DNA of 64,000 nt from Polaromonas eurypsychrophila. Lineage in GTDB: Bacteria; Pseudomonadota; Gammaproteobacteria; Burkholderiales; Burkholderiaceae_C. Location of the stretch: the NCBI RefSeq assembly GCF_014641715.1, contig NZ_BMIG01000004.1, forward strand, positions 186,001 to 250,000, in the 5' to 3' direction. The notes below the pieces were generated by a model, which did no database searches, was not told where the DNA came from, and saw only the letters and a program-made list of their open reading frames with translations. How positions within the stretch are numbered: position 1 is the first letter of the stretch; each line of letters starts with the position of its first letter. Positions 53,020 to 63,850 of this stretch are shown here, piece by piece. The translations under genes were made by a program, and so were the position numbers.

Positions 53020-54089
53020 AGTGCGCTCTCATCATGGCCGGCGGCACCGGCGGCCACATTTTCCCGGGCCTCGCTGTGGCGGAGGCCTTGCGAGAGCGCG
53101 GCTGGCGCGTGCACTGGCTGGGCGGCAAGGGCACGGCTGAGAGGCCCAGCATGGAAAGCCAACTGGTTCCGCCGCGCGGATTTGCTTTTGAGACCATTGA
53201 TTTTTCTGGCGTGCGCGGCAAGGGGCCGGTCACCTTGGCGCTGCTGCCCATGCGCTTGCTCAAGGCCTTTTGGCAAAGTATCGCCGTGCTGCGGCGTGTC
53301 CAACCCGATGTGGTGGTGGGCCTGGGCGGCTACATCGCTTTTCCGGCCGGCATGATGAGCGTGTTGCTTGGCAAACCGCTGGTGTTGCATGAACAGAACT
53401 CTGTAGCCGGCATGGTCAACAAGGTATTAGCAAGCGTCGCCGATCGGGTCTTCACGGCCTTTCCGGACGTGCTGAAAAATGCACAGTGGGTTGGCAATCC
53501 GCTGCGACCGGCGTTCACGCAGCAAGCCGATCCTGATACCCGTTTTGCAGGGCGCAGCGGGCCCTTGAAGGTGCTGGTGGTCGGCGGTAGTCTGGGCGCG
53601 CAGGCGCTCAATCGCATCGTGCCGCGGGCGCTGGCGCTGATCCCGCAGGCACTGCGGCCCCACGTGTTGCATCAGAGCGGCGCTCACCAGATCGAGGAGC
53701 TGCGCGAGAACTACCGCAACGCCGGCGTGGAGGCCGAACTCACGCCTTTCATCGAGGACACGGCCGCTGCCTTTGCCGAAGCCGACCTGGTGGTGTGCCG
53801 CGCCGGCGCCAGCACCGTGACGGAAATCGCGGCCGTCGGCGCCGCTGCGCTGTTTGTGCCTTTTCCTTCGGCGGTGGATGACCACCAGACCCGCAATGCG
53901 GCTTTCCTGGTGAACAACGGCGGCGGCTGGCTGGTGCCACAACGGGAACTGACCGCGCAGTATCTGGCCAACATGCTACAAAAAACAGAGCGCTCCACCC
54001 TTTTGGAACATGGGCTGCAGGCCAAAAAGATGCAAAAGATAAATGCCACCACCGAAGTGGTGGCCGCCTGCGAGGAGCTCGCGACATGA
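53016..54089 (+). CDS. murG: UDP-GlcNAc:lipid I transferase MurG
   Basis: This 357-residue GT-B glycosyltransferase makes lipid II at the inner face of the membrane. The N-terminal [19 protein letters not shown] motif, [18 protein letters not shown] and [16 protein letters not shown] with [11 protein letters not shown] are diagnostic. It starts at TTG 53016 (overlapping the ftsW stop) after GAGAGGGGGGCG; a TTG start lowers translation. Residues about 320-339 near the C-terminus come from a family B repeat. Confidence 0.95.
   Translation: MKCALIMAGGTGGHIFPGLAVAEALRERGWRVHWLGGKGTAERPSMESQLVPPRGFAFETIDFSGVRGKGPVTLALLPMRLLKAFWQSIAVLRRVQPDVVVGLGGYIAFPAGMMSVLLGKPLVLHEQNSVAGMVNKVLASVADRVFTAFPDVLKNAQWVGNPLRPAFTQQADPDTRFAGRSGPLKVLVVGGSLGAQALNRIVPRALALIPQALRPHVLHQSGAHQIEELRENYRNAGVEAELTPFIEDTAAAFAEADLVVCRAGASTVTEIAAVGAAALFVPFPSAVDDHQTRNAAFLVNNGGGWLVPQRELTAQYLANMLQKTERSTLLEHGLQAKKMQKINATTEVVAACEELAT
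53973..54033. repeat. Family B-related element in the 3' end of murG
   Basis: ATGCTACAAAAAACAGAGCG, then GGGCTGCAGGCCAAAAAGAT near the end. The first part recurs at 55472 in murC. Confidence 0.7.
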
Positions 54090-55519
54090 AACACGCCATC
54101 AAACACATTCACTTCATCGGCCTGGGCGGCTCCGGCATGTCCGGCATCGCCGAGGTGCTGCACAACCTCGGCTACGTGATCTCGGGTTCCGACCTGGTGG
54201 GAAGCGCCACCTTGCGGCGGCTGGCCAGCCTGGGCATCAAGACCTTTGTCGGACATGCCGCAGACAATTTGGACAAGGTCGATGCCGTGGTCACCTCCAC
54301 GGCGGTGCAGGCCAATAACCCCGAGGTGATGGCTGCCCGCGAAAAACGGATTCCGGTGGTGCCGCGGGCGCTGATGTTGGCCGAGTTGATGCGCCTGAAG
54401 CAGGGCATCGCGATTGCCGGTACCCACGGCAAAACCACAACGACCAGCCTGGTCGCCAGTGTGCTGGCTGAGGGAGGGCTGGACCCGACCTTTGTGATCG
54501 GCGGGCGGCTGAACAGCGCCGGCGCCAATGCCAAGCTGGGATCTGGCGATTACATCGTGGTCGAGGCCGACGAGTCTGACGCCTCCTTCCTAAACCTCTT
54601 GCCCGTGATGGCGGTAGTCACCAACATCGACGCCGACCACATGGAAACCTATGGGCACGACTTTGGCAACCTGAAAAAAGCCTTTGTCGATTTCCTGCAC
54701 CGCATGCCGTTTTACGGCACTGCCATCCTGTGCACAGACGATGCGGCGGTACGCGACATCGTGCCGCAAGTGTCCTGCCCGATCACCAGCTACGGTTTCA
54801 ACGAGGACGCCCAGGTGCGCGCGGTGGACGTGAAGGCGGCCGGCGGCCAGATGCACTTCACGGTGCAGCGGCGCAACGGCGTGACCTTGCCCGACCTGCC
54901 GGTGGTGCTGAACCTGCCTGGCGAGCACAACGTGCTCAATGCACTGTCGGCCATAGCGGTGGCGGTCGAACTCAATATTCCCGATGCAGCGGTGCAGAAG
55001 GCGCTGGCCGATTTCAAGGGTGTGGGCCGGCGCTTCCAGCACTACGGCGATGTGCCGGCACCCGCCGGAGGCAGCTTCACGGTGGTGGACGATTACGGTC
55101 ACCATCCGGTCGAGATGGCGGCGACGTTGGCGGCGGCGCGCGGCGCCTACCCAGGCAGGCGCCTGGTGCTGGCTTTTCAGCCGCACCGCTTCACCCGCAC
55201 GCGCGACTGCTTTGAGGATTTTGTCAAGGTCATTGCGCTGGCCGACAGCGTGCTGTTGTCCGAGGTCTATCCCGCCGGTGAGGCGCCGATTGTGGCGGCC
55301 GACGGACGCTCGCTGGCGCGTGCGCTGCGTGTGGCCGGCAAAGTCGAGCCCGTGTTTGTCGACGACATCGATGCCATGCCGCAGGCCATTGCCGACAACG
55401 CGCTGGACGGCGATGTGGTGCTGTGTATGGGCGCCGGAACGATTGGCGGGGTGCCCGCCAGGTTGCTGCAGTTGCTACAAAAAACAGAGCGTTCTGGGCA
55501 GGAAGGGAAAGGGCCGTGA
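54086..55519 (+). CDS. murC: UDP-MurNAc:L-alanine ligase MurC
   Basis: This 477-residue ligase adds the first amino acid to UDP-MurNAc. Motifs: [17 protein letters not shown], the ATP loop GTHGKTTTT near 112-120, [10 protein letters not shown] and [18 protein letters not shown]. It overlaps murG by 4 bases at the start and ddl by 4 bases at the end. Its last 15 or so residues ([12 protein letters not shown]) are encoded by the same repeat found in murG. Confidence 0.96.
   Translation: MKHAIKHIHFIGLGGSGMSGIAEVLHNLGYVISGSDLVGSATLRRLASLGIKTFVGHAADNLDKVDAVVTSTAVQANNPEVMAAREKRIPVVPRALMLAELMRLKQGIAIAGTHGKTTTTSLVASVLAEGGLDPTFVIGGRLNSAGANAKLGSGDYIVVEADESDASFLNLLPVMAVVTNIDADHMETYGHDFGNLKKAFVDFLHRMPFYGTAILCTDDAAVRDIVPQVSCPITSYGFNEDAQVRAVDVKAAGGQMHFTVQRRNGVTLPDLPVVLNLPGEHNVLNALSAIAVAVELNIPDAAVQKALADFKGVGRRFQHYGDVPAPAGGSFTVVDDYGHHPVEMAATLAAARGAYPGRRLVLAFQPHRFTRTRDCFEDFVKVIALADSVLLSEVYPAGEAPIVAADGRSLARALRVAGKVEPVFVDDIDAMPQAIADNALDGDVVLCMGAGTIGGVPARLLQLLQKTERSGQEGKGP
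55471..55510. repeat. Family B-related element at the murC-ddl junction
   Basis: GTTGCTACAAAAAACAGAGC followed by GTTCTGGGCA. It forms the murC C-terminus and part of the ddl ribosome binding region (GGAAGGG). Confidence 0.7.
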
Positions 55520-56493
55520 GCCTGAAAGCACCTGATTTTGGCAAGGTGGCGGTGCTGCTGGGTGGCCGCTCGGCTGAACGCGAGGTCTCGCTGATGTCGG
55601 GTCGGGGCGTGCTCGAGGCCTTGCGTTCACGCGGTGTGGATGCCCACGCTTTTGATCCTGCGGAGCGAGACATCAGCGATCTCAGGCGCGAGGGTTTCCA
55701 GCGCTGCTTCATCGCCTTGCACGGCCGCTTCGGCGAAGACGGCACCGTGCAGGGCGCGCTCGAGTTGATGGGCATTGCCTACACCGGCTCCGGCGTGATG
55801 GCCTCCAGCATTTCCATTGACAAGGTCACCACCAAACGCATCTGGCTGGCTGACGGCCTGCCAACGCCGAAGTACATTTTGTTGCGTCGGGGCGCCTTTG
55901 ACCGCAAGCAGGTGATGGCTGTGCCCGACGATCTGGGTCTGCCAGTCATCGTCAAACCTGCGCGGGAAGGGTCGTCCATCGGCGTGGTCAAGGTGGAGGA
56001 TTACTCCGGCATGGCGGGCGCGGTGGAGCAGGCCGCTCAGCTCGATGCTGACGTGTTGTGCGAGCAGTTCATCCGTGGCGATGAGGTGACCTGCCCGGTG
56101 CTGGGCACCGGCGACAACGCGCGAGCACTGCCGGTGATCCGCATCGTGGCGCCCGAAGGCAATTACGACTACCAGAACAAGTATTTCACCGACACCACGC
56201 AATACCTGGTGCCCTGCGGCCTGCCTGCGGGCGAGGAAGCCGCCATCCAGGCCATGGTGCTCCAGGCCTACCGCGTGCTGGGCTGCCGCGGCTGGGGTCG
56301 GCTCGACGTGATGATTGATGCGGCCAGCCGCAAGCCTTACCTGCTGGAAATCAACACCTCGCCGGGCATGACCAGCCACTCGCTGGTGCCGATGTCGGCG
56401 CGTGCTGCCGGTATCAGTTACGAAGACCTGTGCCTGGAAGTGCTGCGCACGGCCAACCTGGACCATGATCCGCAGCCAGGAGGCGCTGCATGA
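55516..56493 (+). CDS. ddl: D-alanine-D-alanine ligase
   Basis: This 325-residue ATP-grasp ligase makes the D-Ala-D-Ala dipeptide used by MurF. Motifs are [51 protein letters not shown] and [17 protein letters not shown]. It starts at GTG 55516, overlapping the murC stop; an ATG further up lies in murC. The position in the dcw cluster corresponds to ddlB. Confidence 0.96.
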   Translation: MSLKAPDFGKVAVLLGGRSAEREVSLMSGRGVLEALRSRGVDAHAFDPAERDISDLRREGFQRCFIALHGRFGEDGTVQGALELMGIAYTGSGVMASSISIDKVTTKRIWLADGLPTPKYILLRRGAFDRKQVMAVPDDLGLPVIVKPAREGSSIGVVKVEDYSGMAGAVEQAAQLDADVLCEQFIRGDEVTCPVLGTGDNARALPVIRIVAPEGNYDYQNKYFTDTTQYLVPCGLPAGEEAAIQAMVLQAYRVLGCRGWGRLDVMIDAASRKPYLLEINTSPGMTSHSLVPMSARAAGISYEDLCLEVLRTANLDHDPQPGGAA

Positions 56494-57281
56494 GCCAGAC
56501 CCTGCCCGCACCGATGGACGTGAGGCTGATGAACATCGCCTCCGTGCTGCTGGGGCTGGCGTTTGTCGGCATGCTGGTGGTCCTCGGCATTGGGTGGCTG
56601 ATGCAGCAAAACCTGTTCCGGCTCACAGCCATCAAGGTGCGCGGCGATGTGAGCCACAACAACGCGGTGACTTTGCGTGCCAACGTGGTGCCCAAGTTGC
56701 AAGGAAATTTTTTCACCACCGATCTGACACGGGCGCAATTAGCCTTTGAGTCGGTGCCCTGGGTGCGCAGGGCGGTTGTGCAGCGTGAATTTCCAAACCA
56801 GCTGGGCGTTGTGCTGCAGGAGCATCAGGCCGTTGCTTACTGGGGCCAGGAGGGAGATACCCGCCTCGTCAACAGCTATGGTGAAGTTTTTGAAGCCAAC
56901 CCCGGGGATGTGGAGTCCGAGGATTTGCCCTTGCTCTCTGGTCCCCAGGGGCAGGCCGCTCTGGTTCTTGAGGGTTATCGCAGGCTGTCACAAGTGTTTG
57001 AAAAAATTGATGCGCACATCGAGCAGCTTGAATTGACCAGCCAGGGCAGCTGGCGCACCCGGCTTGACGACGGCGCCACGCTGGAGCTCGGCCACGGTTC
57101 TTTCGAAGAGATTGAAAACCGCGTGGCGCGTTTTGCCGCCACGCTCACGCAGGTGGCTGGCAAATTCGGCAAGCCGCTGGAGTCCGCCGACCTGCGTTAT
57201 GGCAACGGGTACGCGATCAAGCTGAGGGGTGTCACCACCACCGTGCTGGGTGACAAGGCAAACGCGAAAGAAAAAAGGTAA
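56490..57281 (+). CDS. ftsQ: Cell division protein FtsQ
   Basis: This 263-residue bitopic protein links early and late division proteins and controls FtsWI through FtsQLB. One membrane helix lies at about 14-38, then a POTRA domain ([20 protein letters not shown]) and the beta domain with [20 protein letters not shown]. It overlaps ddl by 4 bases and is followed by ftsA after 4 bases. Confidence 0.94.
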   Translation: MSQTLPAPMDVRLMNIASVLLGLAFVGMLVVLGIGWLMQQNLFRLTAIKVRGDVSHNNAVTLRANVVPKLQGNFFTTDLTRAQLAFESVPWVRRAVVQREFPNQLGVVLQEHQAVAYWGQEGDTRLVNSYGEVFEANPGDVESEDLPLLSGPQGQAALVLEGYRRLSQVFEKIDAHIEQLELTSQGSWRTRLDDGATLELGHGSFEEIENRVARFAATLTQVAGKFGKPLESADLRYGNGYAIKLRGVTTTVLGDKANAKEKR

Positions 57282-57285
57282 AGAT

Positions 57286-58515
57286 ATGGCCAAAGAATAT
57301 AAAGATCTCGTCGTGGGGCTGGACATCGGGACCAGCAAGGTCATGGCGGTGGTGGCCGAGGTGTTGCCTGGCGGCGAACTCAAGCTGGCGGGCCTGGGCA
57401 TCGCTTACAGCAACGGACTCAAGCGCGGCGTGGTGGTCAATATCGACGCCACCGTGCAGAGCATCCAGCAGGCATTGAAAGAAGCCGAGCTGATGGCCGA
57501 CTGCAAGATTGCACGGGTCTACACCGGCATCACCGGCAGCCACATTCGTGGCATCAACTCCAGCGGCATGGTGGCCGTGAAGGACAAGGAAGTCACGCAG
57601 GCCGATGTGGCCCGCGTCATCGAGACCGCCAAAGCCATCAATATCTCCACCGACCAGCGCCTGCTGCTGGTGGAGCCGCAGGAGTTTGTCATCGACGGCC
57701 AGGACGTGCGCGAGCCGATTGGCATGAGCGGCATCAGGCTCGAAGCCAAGGTGCATATCGTGACCGGCGCGCAAAGTGCTGCAGAGAACATCATCAAGTG
57801 CGTGCGGCGGTGTGGCCTGGAAGTGGATCAGCTCATGCTCAACCCGCTCGCCTCCAGCCTGTCGGTACTCAGCCGCGACGAGCAGGAGCTCGGCGTGGCA
57901 CTGGTCGATATCGGCGCCGGTACCACCGACGTGGCGATTTTCACCGGTGGCGCAATTCGCCACACCGCGGTGATCCCGATTGCCGGCGACCTGATCACCA
58001 GCGACATCGCCATGGCGCTGCGCACACCGACCAAGGACGCCGAAGACATCAAGGTCGAAAGTGGTTTTGCCAAGCAGTTGCTGGCCGACCCGGACACCCA
58101 GGTCGAGGTGCCGGGGCTGGGCGACCGCGGCCCGCGCATGTTGTCGCGCCAGGCGCTGGCCGGTGTGATCGAGCCTCGCATCGAGGAGATTTTCTCGCTG
58201 GTGCAGCAGGTCATCCGCGAGTCGGGTTACGAGGAAGTCCTGTCCTCCGGCATCGTGATCACCGGCGGCAGCGCGGTGATGCCCGGCATGGTCGAACTCG
58301 GCGAGGACATTTTCCTCAAGCCGGTGCGCCGCGGCATCCCGCGTTATTCCAGCGCGCTGGCGGACATGGTGGCCCAGCCGCGCGCCGCCACCGTGATGGG
58401 TTTGCTTGAAGAGGCGCGGCTGGCACGCATGCGCGGTCACCGCGTGGCGCAAAAGGCAGGCAGCGTGCACAACGCATTTGGCAAGGTCAAGGACTGGCTG
58501 GTGGGGAACTTCTGA
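57286..58515 (+). CDS. ftsA: Cell division actin-like protein FtsA
   Basis: This 409-residue ATPase tethers FtsZ to the membrane. It has DLVVGLDIGTSKVMAVVAEV (phosphate 1), VDIGAGTTDVAIF (phosphate 2), GIVITGGSAVMPGM (adenosine) and a C-terminal amphipathic membrane helix KVKDWLVGNF. I use ATG 57286 (MAKEYKDLVV) with AAAGG just upstream. The 140-base gap before ftsZ probably carries a separate ftsZ promoter. Confidence 0.96.
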   Translation: MAKEYKDLVVGLDIGTSKVMAVVAEVLPGGELKLAGLGIAYSNGLKRGVVVNIDATVQSIQQALKEAELMADCKIARVYTGITGSHIRGINSSGMVAVKDKEVTQADVARVIETAKAINISTDQRLLLVEPQEFVIDGQDVREPIGMSGIRLEAKVHIVTGAQSAAENIIKCVRRCGLEVDQLMLNPLASSLSVLSRDEQELGVALVDIGAGTTDVAIFTGGAIRHTAVIPIAGDLITSDIAMALRTPTKDAEDIKVESGFAKQLLADPDTQVEVPGLGDRGPRMLSRQALAGVIEPRIEEIFSLVQQVIRESGYEEVLSSGIVITGGSAVMPGMVELGEDIFLKPVRRGIPRYSSALADMVAQPRAATVMGLLEEARLARMRGHRVAQKAGSVHNAFGKVKDWLVGNF

Positions 58516-58655
58516 TGAAAAAAAATCATGTTTTTGTCTGGCGGAGCCCGCGTTGCAAACATTCCGGGGGCGCTGATCCCCCTGCGTGAGGTGGATCACC
58601 TGAAGACTTTCACTAAAAATTTTGGCAACTGCAACCATACCGACAGGAGGCTCAC

Positions 58656-59888
58656 ATGAGCATCGAAATGATTGAAATCGAGGAATTCAACCAGGGCACG
58701 CAAATCAAGGTGATTGGCGTGGGTGGCGGCGGCGGCAACGCGGTCGAACACATGATTGAGCGCAACGTACAGGGCGTGGAGTTCATCTGCGCCAACACCG
58801 ATGCCCAGGCATTGGGCCGCGGCAGCGCGCACAAGCAGATCCAGCTGGGCGGCAGCGGCCTGGGCGCAGGCAGCAAACCCGAGAAAGGCCGTGACGCGGC
58901 CGAGATGGCGGTGGAAGACATCCGCGAGGCGATTGCCGGCGCGCACATGCTGTTCATCACGGCCGGCATGGGCGGGGGCACCGGCACCGGCGCTGCGCCC
59001 GTGATCGCGCGCATTGCGAAAGAAATGGGCATCCTCACCGTCGGTGTGGTGACCAAGCCTTTCGAGTTCGAAGGCGGACGCCGCATGACCAACGCAGACC
59101 TGGGTCTGGCCGAACTGGAAGCCAATGTCGATTCGCTGATCGTGGTGCTCAACGAGAAGCTGCTTGAGGTGCTGGGTGACGACGTGACGCAGGATGAGGC
59201 CTTTGCGCATGCCAATGACGTGCTGAAAAACGCCGTCGGTGGCATCGCGGAGATCATCAATGTTCCCGGCCACGTCAACGTCGACTTCGAGGACGTGCGT
59301 ACCGTGATGGGTGAGCCCGGCAAGGCCATGATGGGCACGGCCCGCGCCAACGGTCCCGATCGCGCGCGCATCGCTGCCGAGCAGGCTGTGGCCTGCCCGT
59401 TGCTCGAAGGCATTGACCTGTCGGGCGCCAAGGGCGTGCTGGTGCTGATCAGCGCCGCCAAGGGTTCGCTCAAGCTCAACGAGTCCAAGCTGGCGATGAA
59501 CACCATCCGCGCCTATGCCTCGCCCGATGCCCATGTGATCTACGGAACGGCTTACGACGACGAACTCGGCGACGACATCCGCGTCACCGTGGTGGCCACC
59601 GGCCTGAGCCGCCAGGGCGCACGCCGCACGGCGCCGCCGCTGCAGGTGCTGCGCACCGGCACCGACAACATGCCAGTGCTCAACATGGCGGTGGGCGGCG
59701 GATCGGTCAACAGCGCGCATCCCGGCGGTAACAGCATGGGCTCGGCCCAGCCCGACTACGGCAACATGACGGTGCCCAGCGTCTGGCGCACTAACCGCAC
59801 GCAGGCTGCGGCCAAAGTTGATGCGCTGGCATCGGGCGGCATGGACGACTTCGAGATTCCGGCTTTCCTGCGCAAGCAAGCAGACTGA
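58656..59888 (+). CDS. ftsZ: Cell division GTPase FtsZ
   Basis: This 410-residue tubulin homologue forms the Z ring. The GTP loop GGGTGTGAAP lies near 107-116, the T7 region and NVDFEDVRTVM follow, and the conserved C-terminal peptide DDFEIPAFLRKQ binds FtsA. The linker (about 320-395) is Gly/Ser/Asn-rich. A strong AGGAGG site lies 6 bases before the ATG at 58656. Confidence 0.97.
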   Translation: MSIEMIEIEEFNQGTQIKVIGVGGGGGNAVEHMIERNVQGVEFICANTDAQALGRGSAHKQIQLGGSGLGAGSKPEKGRDAAEMAVEDIREAIAGAHMLFITAGMGGGTGTGAAPVIARIAKEMGILTVGVVTKPFEFEGGRRMTNADLGLAELEANVDSLIVVLNEKLLEVLGDDVTQDEAFAHANDVLKNAVGGIAEIINVPGHVNVDFEDVRTVMGEPGKAMMGTARANGPDRARIAAEQAVACPLLEGIDLSGAKGVLVLISAAKGSLKLNESKLAMNTIRAYASPDAHVIYGTAYDDELGDDIRVTVVATGLSRQGARRTAPPLQVLRTGTDNMPVLNMAVGGGSVNSAHPGGNSMGSAQPDYGNMTVPSVWRTNRTQAAAKVDALASGGMDDFEIPAFLRKQAD

Positions 59889-59954
59889 GTTTGTGGTGTG
59901 AGGTAATGCGCTGCGACCGTGGCTTGCCTGGGGTCGTGGTTTCAACTCCCCACT

Positions 59955-60372
59955 CACTCCCCTAACCCCTCTCTCGCCCCGCTGGGCGAAAGAGGGGGGA
60001 CTTCATTTGGCCTCGTGTGTTGCGCTCGCGTGCAAACATGACGGTCTGTTGGGATTCCCGTGCAGGAAGCGCTTCGCGCTTCCTGCACTCCGGATTTTTG
60101 TCCCCGCATCGCTATCCCCCACCCGTCGGGCTGGGCCGAGGAGCGCAGCCGAAAGTGGATCAGGGCGAGCGATTGTCTGAGGCGAAGCCGAGTTCGAGCT
60201 CGACCCCACTTTCGGTGAGCACCACAGGTTGCCCCGGAGCGCAGCGCAGGGGACCCGGACCATCGGGTCGCCTTTATCTTTGCTTACTTTCTTTTTGGCG
60301 ACGCAAAAAGAAAGTGAGTTGCCGCCGGGCAACCCCCGGCTTGTTGGCACACCACGCGACACGGGTTATCCA
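59955..60372 (+). repeat. Dispersed hairpin-rich element E1, copy 2 (ftsZ-lpxC gap)
   Basis: This is an inverted match of 24366-24790. Hairpins: CCCTCTCTCGCC-CCGCTG-GGCGAAAGAGGG (about 59968-59997, one mismatch), GTGCAGGAAGCG-CTTCG-CGCTTCCTGCAC (60060-60088, perfect) and the 11-bp perfect stem at 60286-60315 with loop GGCGACGC. It occupies most of the 601-base gap before lpxC. No gene is supported here. Confidence 0.85.
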
Positions 60373-60374
60373 AC

Positions 60375-60403
60375 TTGGATCCCGGATCAAGTCCGGGATG
60401 ACA
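60375..60403. repeat. Family C half element beside E1
   Basis: TTGGATCCCGGATCAAGTCC-GGGATGACA is the inverted form of the half at 24334-24362. Both E1 copies have this half on the same side. Confidence 0.85.
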
Positions 60404-60489
60404 GGCGAGGGCAGGGCACCAGCCCGTCACCAGCCACCCGATTACCCATGCTTTACCCACGCTTAACCCACCCCAATTAAAATAAACCC

Positions 60490-61413
60490 ATGCTGGCTCA
60501 AAGAACCCTCAAATCCCTGACCAAGGCCGTCGGTGTGGGCCTGCACAGCGGGCAGCGGGTTGAGCTGACCTTGCGGCCCGCGGCGCCCGACACAGGCATT
60601 GTTTTCCGGCGCGTCGATTTGCCGCAGCCGGTGGATATCGTGATCTCGGCTGAGGCGGTAACCGACACGCGCCTGGCGTCCACCATCTCCAGCGGCAGTG
60701 CCAAGGTGCATACGGTCGAACACCTGATGTCGGCCTGCGCCGGCCTGGGTATCGACAACCTCTACGTTGATATCACGGCCGAGGAAGTGCCGATTCTGGA
60801 CGGCTCGGCCTCCTCGTTTGTGTTCCTGCTGCAGGCGGCCGGCATCGCACTGCAGGCGGCACCAAAACGCTTCATCCGTGTGCTCAAGCCGGTGGAGGTG
60901 CGCGAAGGGCAGGGCGCGACCGAGAAATGGGCACGCCTGTTGCCTTACGACGGCTACAAGCTGGGCTTCGAGATCGACTTTGACCACCCGGCGGTGGACT
61001 CCACCGGCCAGCGCGTCGATTTCGACCTGGGCACCGGCTCTTACACCCGCGACATCGCGCGTGCGCGCACCTTCGGCTTCACCAAGGATGTGGAGATGAT
61101 GCGTGCCAACGGGCTGGCACTGGGCGGCGGCCTCGACAACGCCATCGTGATGGACGACTACCGCGTGCTCAACACCGATGGCTTGCGCTACAACGACGAG
61201 TTCGTCAAACACAAGATTCTCGACGCCATGGGCGACCTTTACCTGCTCGGCAAGCCGCTGCTGGCCGCCTACAGTGCCTTCCGGTCCGGCCACGCGCTGA
61301 ACAACAAGCTGCTGCGCGAGTTGCTGTCACACGCCGACTCGTATGAAGTCGTGACGTTTGAGGACGAGAAAAAGGCCCCTCAAGGCTTCGCCCAACTCGC
61401 GCGGGCTTGGTAG
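60490..61413 (+). CDS. lpxC: UDP-3-O-acyl-GlcNAc deacetylase LpxC
   Basis: This 307-residue zinc deacetylase carries out the committed step of lipid A synthesis. Motifs are [34 protein letters not shown], zinc ligand His in [21 protein letters not shown] and [12 protein letters not shown]. The length matches Escherichia coli LpxC (305). It closes the dcw cluster. The ATG has no clear ribosome binding site, only AT-rich sequence. Confidence 0.96.
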   Translation: MLAQRTLKSLTKAVGVGLHSGQRVELTLRPAAPDTGIVFRRVDLPQPVDIVISAEAVTDTRLASTISSGSAKVHTVEHLMSACAGLGIDNLYVDITAEEVPILDGSASSFVFLLQAAGIALQAAPKRFIRVLKPVEVREGQGATEKWARLLPYDGYKLGFEIDFDHPAVDSTGQRVDFDLGTGSYTRDIARARTFGFTKDVEMMRANGLALGGGLDNAIVMDDYRVLNTDGLRYNDEFVKHKILDAMGDLYLLGKPLLAAYSAFRSGHALNNKLLRELLSHADSYEVVTFEDEKKAPQGFAQLARAW

Positions 61414-61417
61414 ACCT

Positions 61418-61594
61418 GTGGCAATTTTCCGCATCGTCATTGTTTTGCTGCTGGTGGCTGCCGGCATTTCTTTTGCGCTGTTTGCGCTGACATCCAACGC
61501 TTGTTACAAACGCGCCGGCCTCAGAATCCTCGCCGGCACCTTGGTTGCGGCCTTTGTCTTTTTCGCCATCCTGATCGTCGACCAGTTGGCTTGA
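61418..61594 (+). CDS. Small two-helix membrane protein
   Basis: This 58-residue protein begins at GTG 61418 and has two hydrophobic helices (VIVLLLVAAGISFALFAL and ILAGTLVAAFVFFAILIV) joined by a short basic loop NACYKRAGLR. It lies 4 bases after the lpxC stop and is probably co-transcribed. I do not recognise the family. The composition and position argue for a real gene. Confidence 0.65.
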   Translation: MAIFRIVIVLLLVAAGISFALFALTSNACYKRAGLRILAGTLVAAFVFFAILIVDQLA

Positions 61595-61597
61595 CCA

Positions 61598-62146
61598 TCA
61601 GTGGTGACGCCCGTCCTTGAACGAGGCGGTGGATGTGCGGCCCAGGGTGGTTGCTCGCGCCAGAATGGCGGCCGAGCCGCCCACATGCGCATGGGTGATC
61701 GCCAGGGCTAGCGCATCGGCCGCGTCCTTGCCGGGCAGACCCGGTAGCCTCAGCAGGCGTTTGACCATCTCCTGCACCTCGGGCTTGCCGGCCTTGCCGT
61801 AACCGGCGACGGCTTTTTTCATCTGCAGCGGCGTGTATTCGGCCACCTCGATGTTGCGGCTGACCAGCGCGGTCACGCAGGCGCCGCGGGCCTGGCCCAG
61901 CATCAGCGTGGCCTGTGGATTGACGTTGACAAACACGATCTCGCAAGCCGAGCTATCGGGGCTGTAGCGGGCGGTGATTTCACAGATGCCGTCGAACAGC
62001 ACCTTGAGCCGCGCCGGCAGATTGCCCCGGTCCAGGTGTGTGGTCTTGATGGTGCCGCTGGCGACATACGTCAGCGCGTGGCCATCCACATCGATCACGC
62101 CGAAACCGGTGATTTGCAGGCCGGGGTCGATGCCAAGAATTCGCAT
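61598..62146 (-). CDS. ruvC: Holliday junction resolvase RuvC
   Basis: This 182-residue endonuclease cuts Holliday junctions moved by RuvAB. The N-terminal [19 protein letters not shown] holds the first catalytic Asp (D7), and [12 protein letters not shown] near the C-terminus holds the last acidic site. It converges on lpxC and the small membrane gene with 3 bases between stops. No ruvAB genes are adjacent in the window. Confidence 0.95.
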   Translation of the reverse strand: MRILGIDPGLQITGFGVIDVDGHALTYVASGTIKTTHLDRGNLPARLKVLFDGICEITARYSPDSSACEIVFVNVNPQATLMLGQARGACVTALVSRNIEVAEYTPLQMKKAVAGYGKAGKPEVQEMVKRLLRLPGLPGKDAADALALAITHAHVGGSAAILARATTLGRTSTASFKDGRHH

Positions 62147-62150
62147 CAGG

Positions 62151-62220
62151 CCCCCACGCTTGTCACTTCGTGTAATACGCTGCCCCCCGAGGGGGCTGTG
62201 CTTGCTTGGGGCGGCCCAGC
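62151..62220. repeat. Family A element between cdsA and ruvC
   Basis: CCCCCACGCTTGTCACTTCG, GCTGCCCCCCGAGGGGGCTG and CTTGGGGCGGCCCAG are nearly identical to the copy inside the DUF484 gene. Confidence 0.9.
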
Positions 62221-62252
62221 GCGGCGCACTTTCCTGATCGTGCTAAACAGGC

Positions 62253-63233
62253 TCATAAGCCAAAATACCACCGAACCGAATGAAAAAATACGGGAGCGGC
62301 AAAACACAGGGCATCGACCCGGTCCAGCAGGCCGCTGGCGCCGGTGACCGACTTGCCTTCACTGCCCCAGTTGGTGATGCCGCGGTCGCGCTTGAGCGCC
62401 TTCATCACCAGGTGGCCCAGTGAACCGGCGACACAGGCGATCAGCGCCATGGCCACCGCCTGGGCCGGCTTGAAGGGCGTCAGGCCCGACATCAGGCCGC
62501 CCACAAACCCGCCGACACCCAGCCCGATCAGCCAGCTGGCCCAATTGAAGCTTTTGCTGACCTGGGGCGCGGTCGGCTTGCGCGGCCATTTGCGGTTGGC
62601 CAGGTGCTGCACCAGCATGCCGGTCTGTACCACAAACACCAGGAAGAAGACGAGGAAGGCGTTTTTGCCGCTGTAGTTGGGGAAACCCAGCAAAAGCAGT
62701 GCTGGCACATGGCTGATGCCGAAGACGCAGACCATGATGCCCCACTGCAGCTTGGCATTGCGCTCCAGGAAACGCTGCGGGTCGTTGGCCAGCGCACTCA
62801 CCACAGGAATCGCCAGGAACACGTAGACCGGGATGAAGACGGTCACCAGGTCGAAGCGTTTGGTGATCACCAGCCAGAACTGCACCGGCAACACCACAAA
62901 AAACGCCAGCACCAGGCTGCGGTGGTCACCGTGGCGGGTTGGTGACAGGGTGATGAATTCACGCAGCGCAAAAAAGGCCACGATGGCGAACAGCAGGGTC
63001 GCCACTGTCTCGCCCGAGGCCCAGGCCAGCCAGAACACCGTGCACATCATCCAGGAGGTGTTGAGCAGGCCGGTCAGTTCCTTGAGGTCCTGCGTGCGTA
63101 TCTCGTTGTCGCCGTCGTCGCGCAGTGAGATCACCAGCGCGGTGATGCTGGCGGCGATCAGCAGGCCGAACACTATCACGAACAGCAAGCCGATTTGTTG
63201 TGAGGGGGTCAGGTTGCGCAGGAAGCTGCTCAT
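62253..63233 (-). CDS. cdsA: Phosphatidate cytidylyltransferase, CdsA/YnbB-type
   Basis: This 326-residue integral membrane enzyme makes CDP-diacylglycerol from phosphatidate and CTP. It has about eight helices and the family signature SVTGASGLLDRVDALCFAAP near the C-terminus. I start it at ATG 63233 (MSSFLRNL), one base overlapping the plsC stop. The pairing with plsC, rather than with uppS/dxr, suggests the YnbB-like paralogue. Confidence 0.9.
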   Translation of the reverse strand: MSSFLRNLTPSQQIGLLFVIVFGLLIAASITALVISLRDDGDNEIRTQDLKELTGLLNTSWMMCTVFWLAWASGETVATLLFAIVAFFALREFITLSPTRHGDHRSLVLAFFVVLPVQFWLVITKRFDLVTVFIPVYVFLAIPVVSALANDPQRFLERNAKLQWGIMVCVFGISHVPALLLLGFPNYSGKNAFLVFFLVFVVQTGMLVQHLANRKWPRKPTAPQVSKSFNWASWLIGLGVGGFVGGLMSGLTPFKPAQAVAMALIACVAGSLGHLVMKALKRDRGITNWGSEGKSVTGASGLLDRVDALCFAAPVFFHSVRWYFGL

Positions 63234-63850
63234 CAGGAATCCCGCAAGGAAATCACGGCCTGACGTGCACGCAGCAGAAAGGCGCTGCGGTCTTCGCCTT
63301 CGCCCAGTGCGATGGGCGCGCCAAAAGTGACCGAACACAAAATCGGCACAGGCACCACCTCCCCCTTGGGCATCACGCGCTGCACATTGTTGATCCACGC
63401 CGGCACCAGCACGACCTGCGGAAACCTCTGCGCGAGGTTATACAGACCGGACTTGAAGGCCTGCGGCTCTTCCTGGTTGCCGCGTGTGCCTTCCGGAAAC
63501 AGGATGATGGAGTCGCCGCTTTCGAGCGCATCGATCAACGGCTCCAGCGGGTCCTGGTCGGTGGTTTTGGTGCGGTCCACATAGATGGCGTTGAACACCG
63601 CCGTGGTGATCCACTGCTTGAACGGTGTTTTGGTCCAGTAGTCCTTGGCCGCAATCGGCCGCGTGATGCTGCGCAGCTCGCTCGGCAGCGCGGCCCACAT
63701 CAGCACCAGATCGGCATGGCTCTGGTGGTTGGCAAAATAAATGCGCTGCTCGGCCTTGGGCGGGCAGCCCTGCCAGCGCGCCTGGGCGCCGGTCAACGCG
63801 CGGATCAGGCCGAGCAGGAACAGGCTCATCAGTTTGGCGGGTAGGTTCAT
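63233..63850 (-). CDS. plsC: 1-acyl-glycerol-3-phosphate acyltransferase, PlsC-type
   Basis: This 205-residue acyltransferase makes phosphatidate, the substrate of the next gene's enzyme. The catalytic HX4D motif is NHQSHADL (H42, D47) and the substrate motif is LFPEGTRG. An N-terminal hydrophobic helix anchors it. It overlaps mtgA by 4 bases and cdsA by one, so three genes form an operon. Confidence 0.92.
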   Translation of the reverse strand: MNLPAKLMSLFLLGLIRALTGAQARWQGCPPKAEQRIYFANHQSHADLVLMWAALPSELRSITRPIAAKDYWTKTPFKQWITTAVFNAIYVDRTKTTDQDPLEPLIDALESGDSIILFPEGTRGNQEEPQAFKSGLYNLAQRFPQVVLVPAWINNVQRVMPKGEVVPVPILCSVTFGAPIALGEGEDRSAFLLRARQAVISLRDS

